From positions 3,596,001-3,660,000 of the forward strand of contig NZ_CP060412.1 in assembly GCF_014297575.1 (NCBI RefSeq): 64,000 nucleotides of DNA. The letters are read 5' to 3'. Under the pieces are notes generated by a model. The model was not told the origin of the DNA, ran no database searches, and was given only the letters and a program-made list of their open reading frames with translations. The stretch comes from Dyella telluris (GTDB taxonomy: Bacteria > Pseudomonadota > Gammaproteobacteria > Xanthomonadales > Rhodanobacteraceae). Made by a program: the position numbers and the translations under genes. This document shows, piece by piece, positions 23,481 through 33,021 of the stretch. The first letter of the stretch is position 1. Every line of letters starts with the position of its first letter.

Positions 23481-24863
23481 ATGGCCAAAGCCAAAACCGC
23501 CTATGTCTGCACGGATTGCGGGGCGGAACATTCCAAGTGGCAGGGCCAGTGCGTGGACTGTGGGGTGTGGAACACGCTGAGTGAAATCGTGCTGCAGCCG
23601 GCCGTGAAGTCGGCGGGTGCGGCGCGCGGCACGGCGGGCTATGCCGGTGCGGCGGCCGGTTCGCCGAAAGTCACACCGCTCACGTCGGTGGCGCTCCATG
23701 CGGAAACGCGCACGCTCACCGGCATCGGCGAGCTGGACCGCGTGCTGGGCGGTGGCCTGGTGGATGGCTCGGTGGTGCTGATCGGCGGTGACCCGGGTAT
23801 CGGCAAGTCGACCTTGCTGCTGCAGATGCTGGGTACGCTGGGCGCTCAGATTCCCAGCGTGTATGTCACGGGCGAGGAATCGCTGGCGCAGGTGGCATCG
23901 CGTGCGCAGCGGCTGGATCTTCCGCTGGGGCCCTTGCATGCGCTCGCGGAAACCTGCATCGAGCGCATCATCGAACAGGCATTGAGCAGCCGCCCGCGCG
24001 TGCTGGTGATCGACTCCATCCAGACCATCTGGACCGAACTGCTCACCGCGGCACCGGGTTCGGTGAGCCAGGTGCGTGAATCCGCAGCCAAGCTCACGCG
24101 CTTCGCCAAGGAAACCGGTACGTCGGTGTTCCTGGTGGGGCACGTCACGAAGGAGGGCGGCATTGCGGGGCCGCGCGTGCTTGAGCACATGGTCGATGCC
24201 GTGCTGTATTTCGAAGGCGAATCCGGCAGCCGTTTCCGGGTGCTGCGCGCGTTCAAGAACCGCTTCGGCGCGGTGAACGAGCTGGGGGTGTTCGCCATGT
24301 CGGAGAAGGGGCTGCGTGAAGTGCCCAATCCCTCGGCGATCTTCCTGTCCGCCCACAGCGGGCCGACCTCGGGCAGTGCGGTGATGGTGACGCGCGAAGG
24401 CACGCGTCCCTTGCTGGTGGAGGTGCAGGCGCTGGTGGATCAGTCCTCGCTGGGCAACCCGCGTCGCGTGGCGCTGGGCCTGGAGCAGAACCGCCTCGCC
24501 ATGTTGCTGGCGGTGCTTCACCGTCATGGCGGCGTCGCCGCGTATGACCAGGACGTGTTCGTCAACGTGGTGGGTGGCATTCGCGTGCAGGAGACCGCCG
24601 CGGATCTTCCGGTGTTGCTGGCGGTGCTGTCGTCGTTGCGGGATCGGCCCTTGCCTGAAAAGACCATCGCGTTTGGCGAAGTGGGTTTGTCGGGGGAGAT
24701 CCGTCCGGTGCCCAATGGCGAGGAGCGCCTGAAGGAAGCGGCGCATCATGGCTTCCACAAGGCCATCGTGCCGAAGGCGAATGCGCCAAAGAAGGCGAAG
24801 GTGGGGGAGATGGAGATTGTGGCGGTGGAGCGGTTGTCGCAGGCGATCGACGCTTGTCGCTAG
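23481..24863 (+). CDS. radA: DNA repair protein RadA
   Basis: This 460-residue RecA-related ATPase processes recombination intermediates by branch migration. It has a C4 zinc finger (Cys10, Cys13, Cys24, Cys27), Walker A GGDPGIGKST (about residues 102-111), the RadA-specific KNRFG motif (from Lys259) and a C-terminal Lon-protease-like domain without a catalytic Ser-Lys pair. The ATG at 23481 follows AGGAAG. The long upstream open frame from 23385 lacks a ribosome site. Confidence 0.96.
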   Translation: MAKAKTAYVCTDCGAEHSKWQGQCVDCGVWNTLSEIVLQPAVKSAGAARGTAGYAGAAAGSPKVTPLTSVALHAETRTLTGIGELDRVLGGGLVDGSVVLIGGDPGIGKSTLLLQMLGTLGAQIPSVYVTGEESLAQVASRAQRLDLPLGPLHALAETCIERIIEQALSSRPRVLVIDSIQTIWTELLTAAPGSVSQVRESAAKLTRFAKETGTSVFLVGHVTKEGGIAGPRVLEHMVDAVLYFEGESGSRFRVLRAFKNRFGAVNELGVFAMSEKGLREVPNPSAIFLSAHSGPTSGSAVMVTREGTRPLLVEVQALVDQSSLGNPRRVALGLEQNRLAMLLAVLHRHGGVAAYDQDVFVNVVGGIRVQETAADLPVLLAVLSSLRDRPLPEKTIAFGEVGLSGEIRPVPNGEERLKEAAHHGFHKAIVPKANAPKKAKVGEMEIVAVERLSQAIDACR

Positions 24864-24871
24864 CTCTTGCT

Positions 24872-25538
24872 CCCTCTCCCCTTTGGGGAGAGGGTTGGGG
24901 TGAGGGGCGGGTGCTTGCCTCGCCGCGTCTATCCGTCATCCCGGCGCAGGCCGGGATCCAGTTTCCGTAGCGGTCGGTTATCGACCCACCGCTGCATTCT
25001 TTTGACCGTCATTCCAGCGAGAGCTGGGGTCCAGTGCCTTTGCTCTCGGCCTTCGGTAGTCACGCAGGCGCCAGGTTGCCGCTTACGCAGCGGAGGCGTT
25101 TCGACCTCCTGCCGGAGGCCGAGTCACTTTTCTTTGCTGGCCCAAAGAAAAGTAACCCAAAGAAATGGCCTTAAAAGCTGGCAGCATTCCGTGGGGATAA
25201 GCCCGAACGGCCGAGGAACGTTGTTGCTTGGCAACCTTCGCCTCCACACAGCGGGTACTTCAAGGCGCTTCGCAACGCGCCGAAGCGAAGAGGACTTAAC
25301 GCGGAGCGTCGTGCCGCTGCGCGGCACCTCCTTCCTTGCCACTAGGGTGTTCACGTTGAACATCACCTGTCGCTCGTCCTCTCCCGTTCGGGAGAGGACT
25401 GGGGTGAGCACTGAGGCGAGCATGAAGCGGGCTTCACAGGGTGGGTGAGACCCCCTGTAGGAGCGCACCTTGTGCGCGACCGCAGCGCCCTGTCGATTCC
25501 GCTCCGTCAGGTTGTCGCGCACAGGGTGCGCTCCTACA
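24872..25538 (+). repeat. repeat island II: truncated composite element (A-B-C-D-E)
   Basis: The gap between radA and gst (convergent) holds no gene. Modules are A at 24872-24910, B at 24934-24961, a 60-base block nearly identical to island I (24962-25021), C at 25034-25170 with the shorter CTTTTCTTTG/CAAAGAAAAG arms, D at 25194-25423 and REPIN E at 25456-25538. Modules F and C' are absent, so the right inverted terminus is missing and the element stops 25 bases before the gst stop codon. Confidence 0.85.
25456..25538. repeat. REPIN in island II
   Basis: TGTAGGAGCGCACCTTGTGC and the inverted GCACAGGGTGCGCTCCTACA flank a 40-base spacer, as in the other islands. Confidence 0.85.
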
Positions 25539-25563
25539 GGCAGGCCGCCGATTTGTATCGCGC

Positions 25564-26172
25564 TTACGTCTGCGGCAATGCCGCGAAATCCGGGTGTTTC
25601 TCCGCGCGTTCCGCGAATGCCCGCACGTTGGGGTAGGCCTTGGCATCGACCACGTCCGCCACCACGAGCTGCGCGAATCCCCACGCCACGGCGATGGAAA
25701 CATCGGCCTGTCCCGGCGTGGTGCCGAACAGCCAGCCGTCCACGTCTTGCAGTTCGCTTTCCAATCGCTGGAAGGCGGCGCGCAGCTGGCCTTTGACGCG
25801 GGTCATCCAGCCTTCGTCGCGTTTGTCGGCGTCGCGCTTGTGTTCGTAGACGATCTGCACGCTCTTTTCGCTGGCGGCCAGGGCAAGGCCGACCAGGCGG
25901 ATGGCGCGGGTGAATGCCAGGCGATCGGCGGGCATCAGGGTGCGTCGGCTGCTCTGCGCCTGGGCCCAGTCGATGATCAGGCTCGATTCGGTGAGCAGGC
26001 TGCCGTCATCCAGTACCAGGGTGGGCGCTTTCACCAACGGATTGATCTGCTGGAACTCGTCGAAGTTGCGGAACACCGACAGCGAGCGGTGTTTGAACGG
26101 GATGCCCAGCAGTCGCAGCGAAATGGCGGCGCGGCGCACGTAGGGCGAGTCGAGCATGCCGATCAGTTCCAC
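25564..26172 (-). CDS. glutathione S-transferase family protein
   Basis: This 202-residue protein has an N-terminal thioredoxin-like domain beginning VELIGMLDSPYVRRAAISL and containing the cis-Pro segment VKAPTLVLDDG and the ESSLIIDW glutathione-contact motif (the usual TES.AI). The C-terminal domain is all-helical (GQADVSIAVAWGFAQLV). The likely active-site Ser is in LDSPYVRR, as in zeta/beta-like GSTs. The start is GTG at 26172 with GGAG upstream. It follows purU by 11 bases, so it is in one operon with it. Substrate unknown. Confidence 0.85.
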   Translation of the reverse strand: MELIGMLDSPYVRRAAISLRLLGIPFKHRSLSVFRNFDEFQQINPLVKAPTLVLDDGSLLTESSLIIDWAQAQSSRRTLMPADRLAFTRAIRLVGLALAASEKSVQIVYEHKRDADKRDEGWMTRVKGQLRAAFQRLESELQDVDGWLFGTTPGQADVSIAVAWGFAQLVVADVVDAKAYPNVRAFAERAEKHPDFAALPQT

Positions 26173-26183
26173 GGGATTCTCCG

Positions 26184-27050
26184 TCAGGAATGGAAGACCA
26201 CGGTCTTGGCATCGTTGAGCAGGATGCGGTCGTCGAGGTAAAGGCGCAGGGTGCGTGCCAGCACGCGGCGTTCGATATCGCGGCCGATGCGGATCAGGTC
26301 GTCCGGCGTATCGGCATGCGTCACGCGTTCGATGTCCTGTTCGATGATCGGCCCTTCGTCCAGATCCGCCGTCACGAAATGGGCGGTGGCGCCGATCAGC
26401 TTGACCCCCCGGCGGTGCGCCTGATGGTAGGGGCGCGCGCCTTTGAAGCCGGGCAGGAAAGAGTGATGGATGTTGATGCACTTGCCCGCGAGCTTGCGCG
26501 CGAGGTCGTTGGACAGGATTTGCATGTAGCGTGCGAGCACCACCAGATCCGTGCCGGATTGCTCGATCAGCTGCCACAGCGCCGCTTCCTGCGCGGCGCG
26601 GCTGTCGCGGTCCACGGACAGGTGGCGGAACGGAATGCCGTCCAGATCCAGATGGCGATACGTGTCGCGGGGATGGTTGGCCACCACGGCGGCGATATCC
26701 ATCGGCAGCTCGCCGATGCGCCAGCGATACAGGATGTCCGCCAGGCAATGGTCGAACTTCGACACCAGCAGCATCACGCGGCGACGCTGGTTGCGGTCGC
26801 GCAGCGTCCACTGCATGGCGAATTGCCGGGCGAAGTCGGCGAAGGCTGAATCGAGCGCGGCGAGATCACGTTGGGTGTCTTCGAACACCAACCGCATGAA
26901 GAATCGCCCGGTTTCGGCGTCGCCGAACTGCTGCGCCTCCAGGATGTTGCCGCCTTGCCCCGCGAGGTGATTGGAGACTGCCGCCACGATGCCAGCACGG
27001 TCAGGACAGGAGAGTGTCAGGACGAACTGGCCGGGCGTGGTCATGGTCAT
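26184..27050 (-). CDS. purU: formyltetrahydrofolate deformylase
   Basis: This 288-residue enzyme hydrolyses 10-formyl-THF to formate and THF, balancing one-carbon pools and supplying formate for PurT. An N-terminal ACT domain ([20 protein letters not shown]) precedes the hydrolase domain with [10 protein letters not shown], the catalytic [20 protein letters not shown] and [19 protein letters not shown]. The start ATG at 27050 overlaps the upstream stop as ATGA. Confidence 0.94.
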   Translation of the reverse strand: MTMTTPGQFVLTLSCPDRAGIVAAVSNHLAGQGGNILEAQQFGDAETGRFFMRLVFEDTQRDLAALDSAFADFARQFAMQWTLRDRNQRRRVMLLVSKFDHCLADILYRWRIGELPMDIAAVVANHPRDTYRHLDLDGIPFRHLSVDRDSRAAQEAALWQLIEQSGTDLVVLARYMQILSNDLARKLAGKCINIHHSFLPGFKGARPYHQAHRRGVKLIGATAHFVTADLDEGPIIEQDIERVTHADTPDDLIRIGRDIERRVLARTLRLYLDDRILLNDAKTVVFHS

Positions 27051-27847
27051 GGGGTGCGATGGAGGATGAGTTCCAGCACCGCCTTGGTGCCGAAGAAGGC
27101 GAGCAGCAGCACACCCATGCCCACCAGCGTGAGGTTCACCGCGCTGCGGCCGCGCCAGCCGTGTCGCCAGCGACCGTAGAGCAGGGTGCCGAACACCAGC
27201 CAGGCGATGATCGACAGCACCGTCTTGTGGATCAGGTGCTGGCCAAACAGGTTGTCGACGAACAGCACGCCCGTCAGCAGCGTCAGCGTCAGCAGCAGGA
27301 AGCCCGCGCCGATCAGCCGGAACAGCAACGTTTCCGTCAGCGTCAGCGGGGGCAGGGCGCGCAGCCACGGCCCGAACTGGCGATGGCGCAGCGCGCGTTC
27401 CTGCACGGCCAGCAGGATGGCCAGTGCCGCGGCAATGGAGAGCACGCTGAAGGCGAGCAGCGCCACGGTGACGTGCAGCTTGATCTGCCACTCCATCGGC
27501 AGCGGCGAGGTGATGGGCGCGGCAAACGTATCCAGCCCCAGCAGCAGCGCGGTCAGCGGAAACACGATGACGCCCAGGGCAGCCACCGGACGCCAGATGT
27601 TCACCACCAGGGTTAGCGCGGACACCACGCAGGCCACCAGCGACAGTGCGGAAAAAAAGTGCAGATCCAGTGAGCCGCGATGCACGCTCAGCAAGGTGCC
27701 GGCATGGATGGCCACGGCGCTCCCTGCCAGCACCAGGGCGGAGCGGTTCAACGGTTGCCCGCCGCTCAGCAGCGGCCGGGCCAGGGCCGTCGCTGCGGTG
27801 AGGTAGAGCACGATGGCGAGCAGGGCAAAGAAGACGATGGCGGCCAT
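27047..27847 (-). CDS. CcsA/YpjD-like cytochrome c assembly-family membrane protein
   Basis: This 266-residue protein has eight or so hydrophobic helices and the CcsA/ResC-family features [20 protein letters not shown], a central [20 protein letters not shown] and the late [20 protein letters not shown] with conserved histidines. YpjD/CorE-type relatives are commonly next to ffh, as here, and are thought to handle haem or act in metal-ion resistance. True cytochrome c maturation is not shown. The ATG at 27847 is preferred; 27865 is possible. It is divergent from ffh. Confidence 0.82.
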   Translation of the reverse strand: MAAIVFFALLAIVLYLTAATALARPLLSGGQPLNRSALVLAGSAVAIHAGTLLSVHRGSLDLHFFSALSLVACVVSALTLVVNIWRPVAALGVIVFPLTALLLGLDTFAAPITSPLPMEWQIKLHVTVALLAFSVLSIAAALAILLAVQERALRHRQFGPWLRALPPLTLTETLLFRLIGAGFLLLTLTLLTGVLFVDNLFGQHLIHKTVLSIIAWLVFGTLLYGRWRHGWRGRSAVNLTLVGMGVLLLAFFGTKAVLELILHRTP

Positions 27848-27985
27848 AGCCGTCGAGTGTGGCATAGGCCCCGGAGCGGCGGGAGGGGTGAGGCAACGCG
27901 GCGCGCGCCCAGTCACCGCAAGGCCCGGCGGGCCGCCCGATGAGCGGGATGTTGATGGCCTCACGACCCGGCCCCATTACCCGGC

Positions 27986-27991
27986 TATAAT
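27986..27991 (+). promoter_or_regulatory. -10 element of ffh
   Basis: A perfect TATAAT lies 30 bases before the ffh ATG in otherwise GC-rich DNA. The -35 region is weak. Confidence 0.55.
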
Positions 27992-28020
27992 CAATCCTTT
28001 TCCGCCCAACGGCCCGGTCC

Positions 28021-29403
28021 ATGTTCGAGTCCCTCAGCCAACGCCTCTCCGCCACCGTCAACCGCCTGCGCGGCCGTGGTCGCCTGACCGAGGAAAACAT
28101 CCGCGAATCGCTGCGCGAGGTGCGCATTGCCCTGCTGGAGGCCGACGTGGCCCTGCCGGTGGTGCAGGCACTGGTCGAGCGCGTGAAGGTGCGTGCGGTC
28201 GGCCAGGAAGTGCTCAAGAGCCTTTCCCCGGGCCAGGCGCTGGTCAAGGTGGTCAGCGACGAGCTCACCGCCCTCATGGGCACCGCCAACACCGAGCTCA
28301 ACCTGGCACAGCAGCCGCCGGCCGTGGTGCTCATGGCGGGCCTGCAGGGTGCCGGCAAGACCACCACGGTGGCCAAGCTCGCGCGCTTCCTGACCGAGCG
28401 CAAGAAGAAGAAAGTGATGGTGGTGAGCTGCGACGTTTACCGTCCGGCCGCCATCGAGCAGCTGCGCACGCTGGCCGAACAGGTGGGCGTGAAGTTCTTC
28501 CCGTCCGAAGCGGGCCAGAACCCGGTCGACATCGCGAAGAACGCCATCGCTGCCGCGCGCCGCGAAGTGGTCGACGTGCTGCTGGTGGATACCGCCGGCC
28601 GTCTGCACGTGGACGAAGCCATGATGGCGGAGATCAAGGCGCTGCATGCCGCGATCACGCCGATCGAAACGCTGTTCGTGGTCGACTCCATGACCGGCCA
28701 GGACGCGGCCAACACGGCCAAGGCGTTTGCCGAAGCCCTGCCGCTCACCGGCGTGGTGCTCACCAAGACCGACGGTGACGCCCGCGGTGGTGCCGCGCTC
28801 TCGGTGCGCTATGTCACCGGTCGTCCGATCAAGTTTCTGGGCGCCGGCGAAAAGACCGACGCGCTGGAGCCGTTCCATCCCGATCGCGTCGCGCAGCGCA
28901 TCCTCGGCATGGGCGACGTGCTGTCGCTGGTCGAGGAAGTGGAGCGCAAGGTTGACCAGGAGAAGGCGCAGAAGCTGGCCGAGAAGGTCATCAAGGGCAA
29001 GCGTTTCGATCTCAACGACATGCGCGACCAGCTCGAGCAGATGAACAACATGGGCGGCCTTGCCGGCCTGATGGACAAGCTGCCGGGCGTCTCCGCACTG
29101 CCGGAGAACGTCAAATCCAAGGTCAACGACGGCGAGATCAAGCGCATGGTCGCGATCATCCAGTCGATGACCAAGAAAGAACGCCGTCATCCGGACCTGC
29201 TCAACGGCTCGCGCCGCGCCCGCGTGGCGCGTGGTTCGGGCACCCAGCCGGCCGACGTCAACCGTCTGCTGAAGCAGTACATGCAGATGGAAAAAATGAT
29301 GTCCAAGCTCTCCAAGGGCGGCACCAAGGGCCTGTTGCGCCAGATGCGTGGCGCCATGAAGGGCATGGGCGGCATGGGTGGTGGTTTTCCCCCGATGCGC
29401 TGA
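28021..29403 (+). CDS. ffh: signal recognition particle protein Ffh (SRP54)
   Basis: This 460-residue GTPase binds 4.5S RNA and signal sequences to direct membrane proteins to FtsY and the translocon. The N helical bundle ([20 protein letters not shown]) leads into the G domain with P-loop [10 protein letters not shown] (about residues 107-116), [10 protein letters not shown] and [13 protein letters not shown]. The methionine-rich M domain ends in [13 protein letters not shown]. Length is normal. The SRP RNA gene is not in this window. Confidence 0.97.
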   Translation: MFESLSQRLSATVNRLRGRGRLTEENIRESLREVRIALLEADVALPVVQALVERVKVRAVGQEVLKSLSPGQALVKVVSDELTALMGTANTELNLAQQPPAVVLMAGLQGAGKTTTVAKLARFLTERKKKKVMVVSCDVYRPAAIEQLRTLAEQVGVKFFPSEAGQNPVDIAKNAIAAARREVVDVLLVDTAGRLHVDEAMMAEIKALHAAITPIETLFVVDSMTGQDAANTAKAFAEALPLTGVVLTKTDGDARGGAALSVRYVTGRPIKFLGAGEKTDALEPFHPDRVAQRILGMGDVLSLVEEVERKVDQEKAQKLAEKVIKGKRFDLNDMRDQLEQMNNMGGLAGLMDKLPGVSALPENVKSKVNDGEIKRMVAIIQSMTKKERRHPDLLNGSRRARVARGSGTQPADVNRLLKQYMQMEKMMSKLSKGGTKGLLRQMRGAMKGMGGMGGGFPPMR

Positions 29404-29410
29404 GGCTGAA

Positions 29411-29461
29411 CTGACAGGACGGCCTTTTCGGCCGGATCTGCCTGTCAGCTCTTCCTTTTTC
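29411..29461 (+). terminator. terminator after ffh
   Basis: CTGACAGG (29411-29418) pairs with CCTGTCAG (29441-29448) around an inner GGCC/GGCC hairpin, followed by CTTCCTTTTT. The stem is branched. Confidence 0.7.
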
Positions 29462-29473
29462 TCCAAAATTCAT

Positions 29474-29479
29474 TAAAAT
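29474..29479 (+). promoter_or_regulatory. -10 element of the rpsP operon
   Basis: TAAAAT lies 67 bases before the rpsP ATG in a locally AT-rich stretch just after the ffh terminator. The -35 is not clear. Confidence 0.4.
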
Positions 29480-29545
29480 GTCGCGTTCACCGCGCACCGC
29501 AGTGTGCGTGCTGCCGGCATCCCGGCAACTCTGGAGCTTTTACTT

Positions 29546-29800
29546 ATGGTCAAGATTCGTCTTTCGCGCGGCGGCGCCAAGGGCCGTCCGTTCTACCACA
29601 TCGTTGTCACCGACCAGCGCAACAAGCGCGACGGCCGCAGCATCGAGAACGTGGGTTTCTACAATCCGGTTGCCTCGGGCAAGGACAAGCGCCTTGAGCT
29701 GAACGTTGCCCGCGTGCAGGAGTGGATCGGCAAGGGTGCGCAGCTGACCGACAAGGTCGCCTCCCTGCTGAAGGAAGCCGGCAAGCAGCAGGCTGCCTGA
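29546..29800 (+). CDS. rpsP: 30S ribosomal protein S16
   Basis: This 84-residue protein is full length, starting [20 protein letters not shown] with the family GFYNP motif in the middle. GGAG lies 10 bases before the ATG. It is the first gene of rpsP-rimM-trmD-rplS. Confidence 0.97.
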   Translation: MVKIRLSRGGAKGRPFYHIVVTDQRNKRDGRSIENVGFYNPVASGKDKRLELNVARVQEWIGKGAQLTDKVASLLKEAGKQQAA

Positions 29801-29802
29801 GC

Positions 29803-30318
29803 ATGACGGCAGCCGGCCGGCGCGTCCTGATGGGACGCATCGTCGGGCTGTACGGCGTGCAGGGCTGGATCAAGATCGAATCCTGGTCCGAGCCCCGTAC
29901 GCGGATCTTCACTTACCAACCCTGGCTGCTGGTTTCGGCGCCGGGTGTGGAAACGGAGGTCACGGGAGTCAAAGGTCGTCCGCAGGGCAAAGGGCTGGTA
30001 GCCCAGTTGCCCGGGGTGGATGACCGAGATGCAGCAGAAGCGCTGGTGGGGCAGGACATCTACGTCGCCCGCGAGCTGCTGCCACCTCCCGGCAAGGATG
30101 AGTTTTACTGGGTCGATCTAGAGGGTCTCGAGGTCGTCACCACGGAAGGCGTGGCACTGGGTCGGGTCAGTCATCTGTTCGCGACCGGTGCCAACGACGT
30201 CGTGGTGGTAAAGGACGGTACGCGCGAGCGGCTGATTCCTTTCATCCAGGGATCTTTCGTGCGTTCGGTGGATTTGTCCGACGGGCGCATGGTGGTGGAC
30301 TGGGATCCTGAATTCTGA
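29803..30318 (+). CDS. rimM: ribosome maturation factor RimM
   Basis: This 171-residue 30S assembly factor binds S19. The N-terminal beta-barrel opens with LMGRIVGLYGVQGWIKIES; the PRC-barrel half contains DEFYWVDLEGLEV and ends ERLIPFIQGSFVRSVDLSDG, then MVVDWDPEF. The ATG lies 2 bases after rpsP and must be translationally coupled to it. Confidence 0.95.
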   Translation: MTAAGRRVLMGRIVGLYGVQGWIKIESWSEPRTRIFTYQPWLLVSAPGVETEVTGVKGRPQGKGLVAQLPGVDDRDAAEALVGQDIYVARELLPPPGKDEFYWVDLEGLEVVTTEGVALGRVSHLFATGANDVVVVKDGTRERLIPFIQGSFVRSVDLSDGRMVVDWDPEF

Positions 30319-30351
30319 GCGCGCTTCGCGCCGCCAAATGGGTTGAGGATC

Positions 30352-31119
30352 ATGCGCATCGATGTCGTCACGTTGTTTCCCGACTTCATGCGTCAGTGTG
30401 CTTCGGTTGGCGTGGTTGGTCGGGCGCAGCAGCGTGAATTGCTCCAGGTGGAAACCTGGAACCCGCGCGATTTCGCCACCGACAATTACCGCACCGTGGA
30501 CGGCCGCACCTGCGGCGGCGGGCCCGGGATGGTGATGCTGATCCAGCCTTTGCGTGATGCCCTCAAGGCAGTGCGCGAAGCGGCACCGGAACCGGTGCAC
30601 GTGATTTATCTCAGTCCGCAAGGTGCGAGGCTGACGCAGGGTAGGGTGGAAGCGTTGGCGAAACTGCCGCGCATCGCCTTGCTCTGTGGGCGTTACGAAG
30701 GTGTGGACGAGCGTCTGCTGGCGCACGAGGTCGACGAGGAGCTCTCCATCGGCGATTATGTGCTGTCCGGCGGTGAGCTGGGCGCGGCAGTGATCATCGA
30801 TGCCGTGGGCCGCTTGCAGGACGGTGCGTTGAATGACGCGCAGTCGGCGCAGCAGGATTCGTTCTCGGACGGACTGCTGGATTGCCCGCACTATGCAAAA
30901 CCGGTGCATGACGCACTGGGCGACGTGCCGGACGTACTGCTCTCCGGTGACCACGCGGCCATCCGCCGCTGGCGCCTGAAGCAATCGCTGGGACGGACCT
31001 GGTTGCGGCGTCCCGATCTTTTGGCGCAGCGCGCGCTGGATGCAGAATCCCGAGCGCTGTTGGATGAATTCCGCCGCGAGCATGCTCAGCAGACGCGGCA
31101 CGACGATACGGCCCATTAA
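30352..31119 (+). CDS. trmD: tRNA (guanine37-N1)-methyltransferase
   Basis: This 255-residue SPOUT methyltransferase modifies G37 of tRNAs next to the anticodon and prevents frameshifting. It has [12 protein letters not shown] at the start, [19 protein letters not shown], the knot segment [13 protein letters not shown] and [13 protein letters not shown]. The ATG at 30352 has GAGG 5 bases upstream; a TTG at 30343 is possible but not needed. Confidence 0.96.
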   Translation: MRIDVVTLFPDFMRQCASVGVVGRAQQRELLQVETWNPRDFATDNYRTVDGRTCGGGPGMVMLIQPLRDALKAVREAAPEPVHVIYLSPQGARLTQGRVEALAKLPRIALLCGRYEGVDERLLAHEVDEELSIGDYVLSGGELGAAVIIDAVGRLQDGALNDAQSAQQDSFSDGLLDCPHYAKPVHDALGDVPDVLLSGDHAAIRRWRLKQSLGRTWLRRPDLLAQRALDAESRALLDEFRREHAQQTRHDDTAH

Positions 31120-31145
31120 GGGCGAGAAATTAGACAGGTGTTGCC

Positions 31146-31535
31146 ATGAACAAGATCATCGAACAGTTCGAAGCCGAGCAGATCACCCGCCAGCTGCCGG
31201 AATTTGGCCCTGGTGACACCGTGGTGGTCAACGTGAAGGTGAAGGAAGGTAACCGCGAGCGCGTCCAGGCGTTCGAGGGTGTCGTCATCGCCAAGCGCAG
31301 CCGCGGCCTGCATTCGGCCTTCACCGTGCGCAAGATTTCGCACGGCACCGGCGTGGAGCGCGTGTTCCAGGCTCACAGCCCGGCCATCGACTCGCTGGAA
31401 GTGAAGCGCAAGGGCAAGGTGCGTGGCGCCAAGCTGTACTACCTGCGCAACCTGGAAGGCAAGGCTGCCCGCATCAAGGAAGACGTCGCTGCCGTCTCCG
31501 CCGCCAAGGCTGCGAAGAAGGCTGCCGGGGAGTAA
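31146..31535 (+). CDS. rplS: 50S ribosomal protein L19
   Basis: This 129-residue L19 is full length with [39 protein letters not shown] and [10 protein letters not shown]. It has a short Ala/Lys-rich C-terminal tail. It ends the operon before a perfect terminator. Confidence 0.97.
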   Translation: MNKIIEQFEAEQITRQLPEFGPGDTVVVNVKVKEGNRERVQAFEGVVIAKRSRGLHSAFTVRKISHGTGVERVFQAHSPAIDSLEVKRKGKVRGAKLYYLRNLEGKAARIKEDVAAVSAAKAAKKAAGE

Positions 31536-31565
31536 TTCTCCCGGCGTCTTACCGGAATACCAGAA

Positions 31566-31596
31566 GCCCCGCGGAGCGATCCGCGGGGTTTTTGTT
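31566..31596 (+). terminator. Rho-independent terminator after rplS
   Basis: CCCCGCGGA/TCCGCGGGG with a GCGA tetraloop is followed by TTTTTGTTT. Confidence 0.9.
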
Positions 31597-32280
31597 TGTG
31601 CGTGGGATTTGTGTTTGCTGCTTCGCGGTGTAATGGCGCGCTTTCTCCCTCTCCCCTCTGGGGAGAGGGTTGGGGTGAGGGGCGGGTGCTCGCCTCACCG
31701 CTTCTATTCGTCATCCCGGCGAAGGCCGGGATCCAGAGCCTCGGTGTTTGGTCTTCGACCCGCCGCTTCTTCTTGTCCGTCATTCCCGCGAACCCCGAAA
31801 AAAAGGGGGGCTAGGGCGGGAGGCGCTCTTCGACAGCCGAAGGGCTGGTCATCTTGTGCCTTTGCTCTCGGCCTTTGGTCTCGCGCGGTTCCGCGACCGG
31901 GCCGCTTACGCAGCGGAGGCGTTTCGACCTCCTGCCGGAGGCCGAGTCACTTTTCTTTTGCTGGCCCAAAAGAAAAGTAACCCAAAGAAAATGGCCTGAA
32001 GAGCTGGCAGCATTCCGGTGGGATAAGCCCGAACGGCTGAGGAACGTTGTTGCTTGGCAACCTTCGCCTCTACACAGCGGGTACATCCAAGCGCTTCGCA
32101 ACGCGCCCAAGCGCAGAGGGCTTAACGCGGAGCGTCGTGCCGCTGCGCGGCACCTCCTTCCTTGCCACTAGGGTGTTCACGTTGAACATCCCCTGTCGCT
32201 CGTCCTCTCCCGTTCGGGAGAGGACTGGGGTGAGCACTGAGGCGAGAAAGAAACGGGCTTCACACGGTGCGAGACACCCC

Positions 32281-32363
32281 TGTAGGAGCGCACCTTGTGC
32301 GCGACCGCAGCGCCATGTCGATACCGCTCCGTCAGGCTGTCGCGCACAGGGTGCGCTCCTACA
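32281..32363. repeat. REPIN in island III
   Basis: TGTAGGAGCGCACCTTGTGC and the inverted GCACAGGGTGCGCTCCTACA bracket a spacer nearly identical to that of islands I and II. Confidence 0.85.
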
Positions 32364-32636
32364 GACAAGCCAAGCCGGCACGCGATATGCCATTGCAGCG
32401 CGATGCGATGTGCAGCGAAGCTGCACGAGCCTTCAGCTCGACGCTTTTGACCTACCTCCCCCTCTTGAGCGGCGGTGAGTGCCGGACGACAGGCCCGCAG
32501 GGGGATCGGCAGGGATGCCGATCCCTTTTCGACAGGACAGGGACGCCCTGTCGAAAAGCCCGGCCGTCGCTCACGCACTGGCCGGCTCTATCGGCCAGCG
32601 CCGCGATGGGGTGCCTTTCTCTTTGGTTACTTTCTG

Positions 32637-32767
32637 AAGCGAAGCTAATCCCCGTGGGACTTGGGCAAGCAAGAGAAAGTGACCCGGCCTTCCCACAGGG
32701 ACTAGCTTTGCGTCGCCGGCAGGCGGTCGGAAGCCCGCCGTCCCACAAGGACTACCTTCGGGTCGCA
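32637..32767. repeat. three copies of a 25-27-base unit inside module C'
   Basis: Compared with island I, module C' here contains three extra pieces, at 32637-32661 (reverse orientation), 32692-32717 and 32741-32767. All follow the pattern TCCCAC(A/G)(A/G)GGA(C/T)TA then (G/C)CTT(T/C)G and GTC. Removing them restores the island I sequence. Confidence 0.75.
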
Positions 32768-33021
32768 GCGGGCCAGATCGCTGTATCGCGACAATCAAGC
32801 GCCTGGTCTTTGGATGACGAGTGAGCAAGGAGGCGCAAAGTTGCCAAGCGGCAGCGATTCCAAAACGCGCAATCCCGCCGCAACTACCTTCGGGACTCAG
32901 CGCGCTCAATCACGCGGGCGCGACAACGGGGCGCCACCGACCTCGGCCTTCGGCATGAGAAGGAATCGCGGCCTCAACGGGAAAGGAGGGCCAGCGCAGC
33001 AAGCGCCAACCCGTCCTCCCA

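Larger units (their letters stand above)
31647..32780 (+). repeat. repeat island III: complete composite element with small insertions
   Basis: This second full copy lies between convergent rplS and fimX. Modules are A at 31647-31685, B at 31709-31736, C at 31856-31996, D at 32020-32248, REPIN E at 32281-32363, F at about 32399-32606 and C' from 32611. C' is split by three related units of 25-27 bases (32637-32661, 32692-32717, 32741-32767). The long hairpin arms are of the island I type. The following 240 bases up to the fimX stop codon contain nothing I recognise apart from an ACTACCTTCGGG echo of the small unit. Confidence 0.85.
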
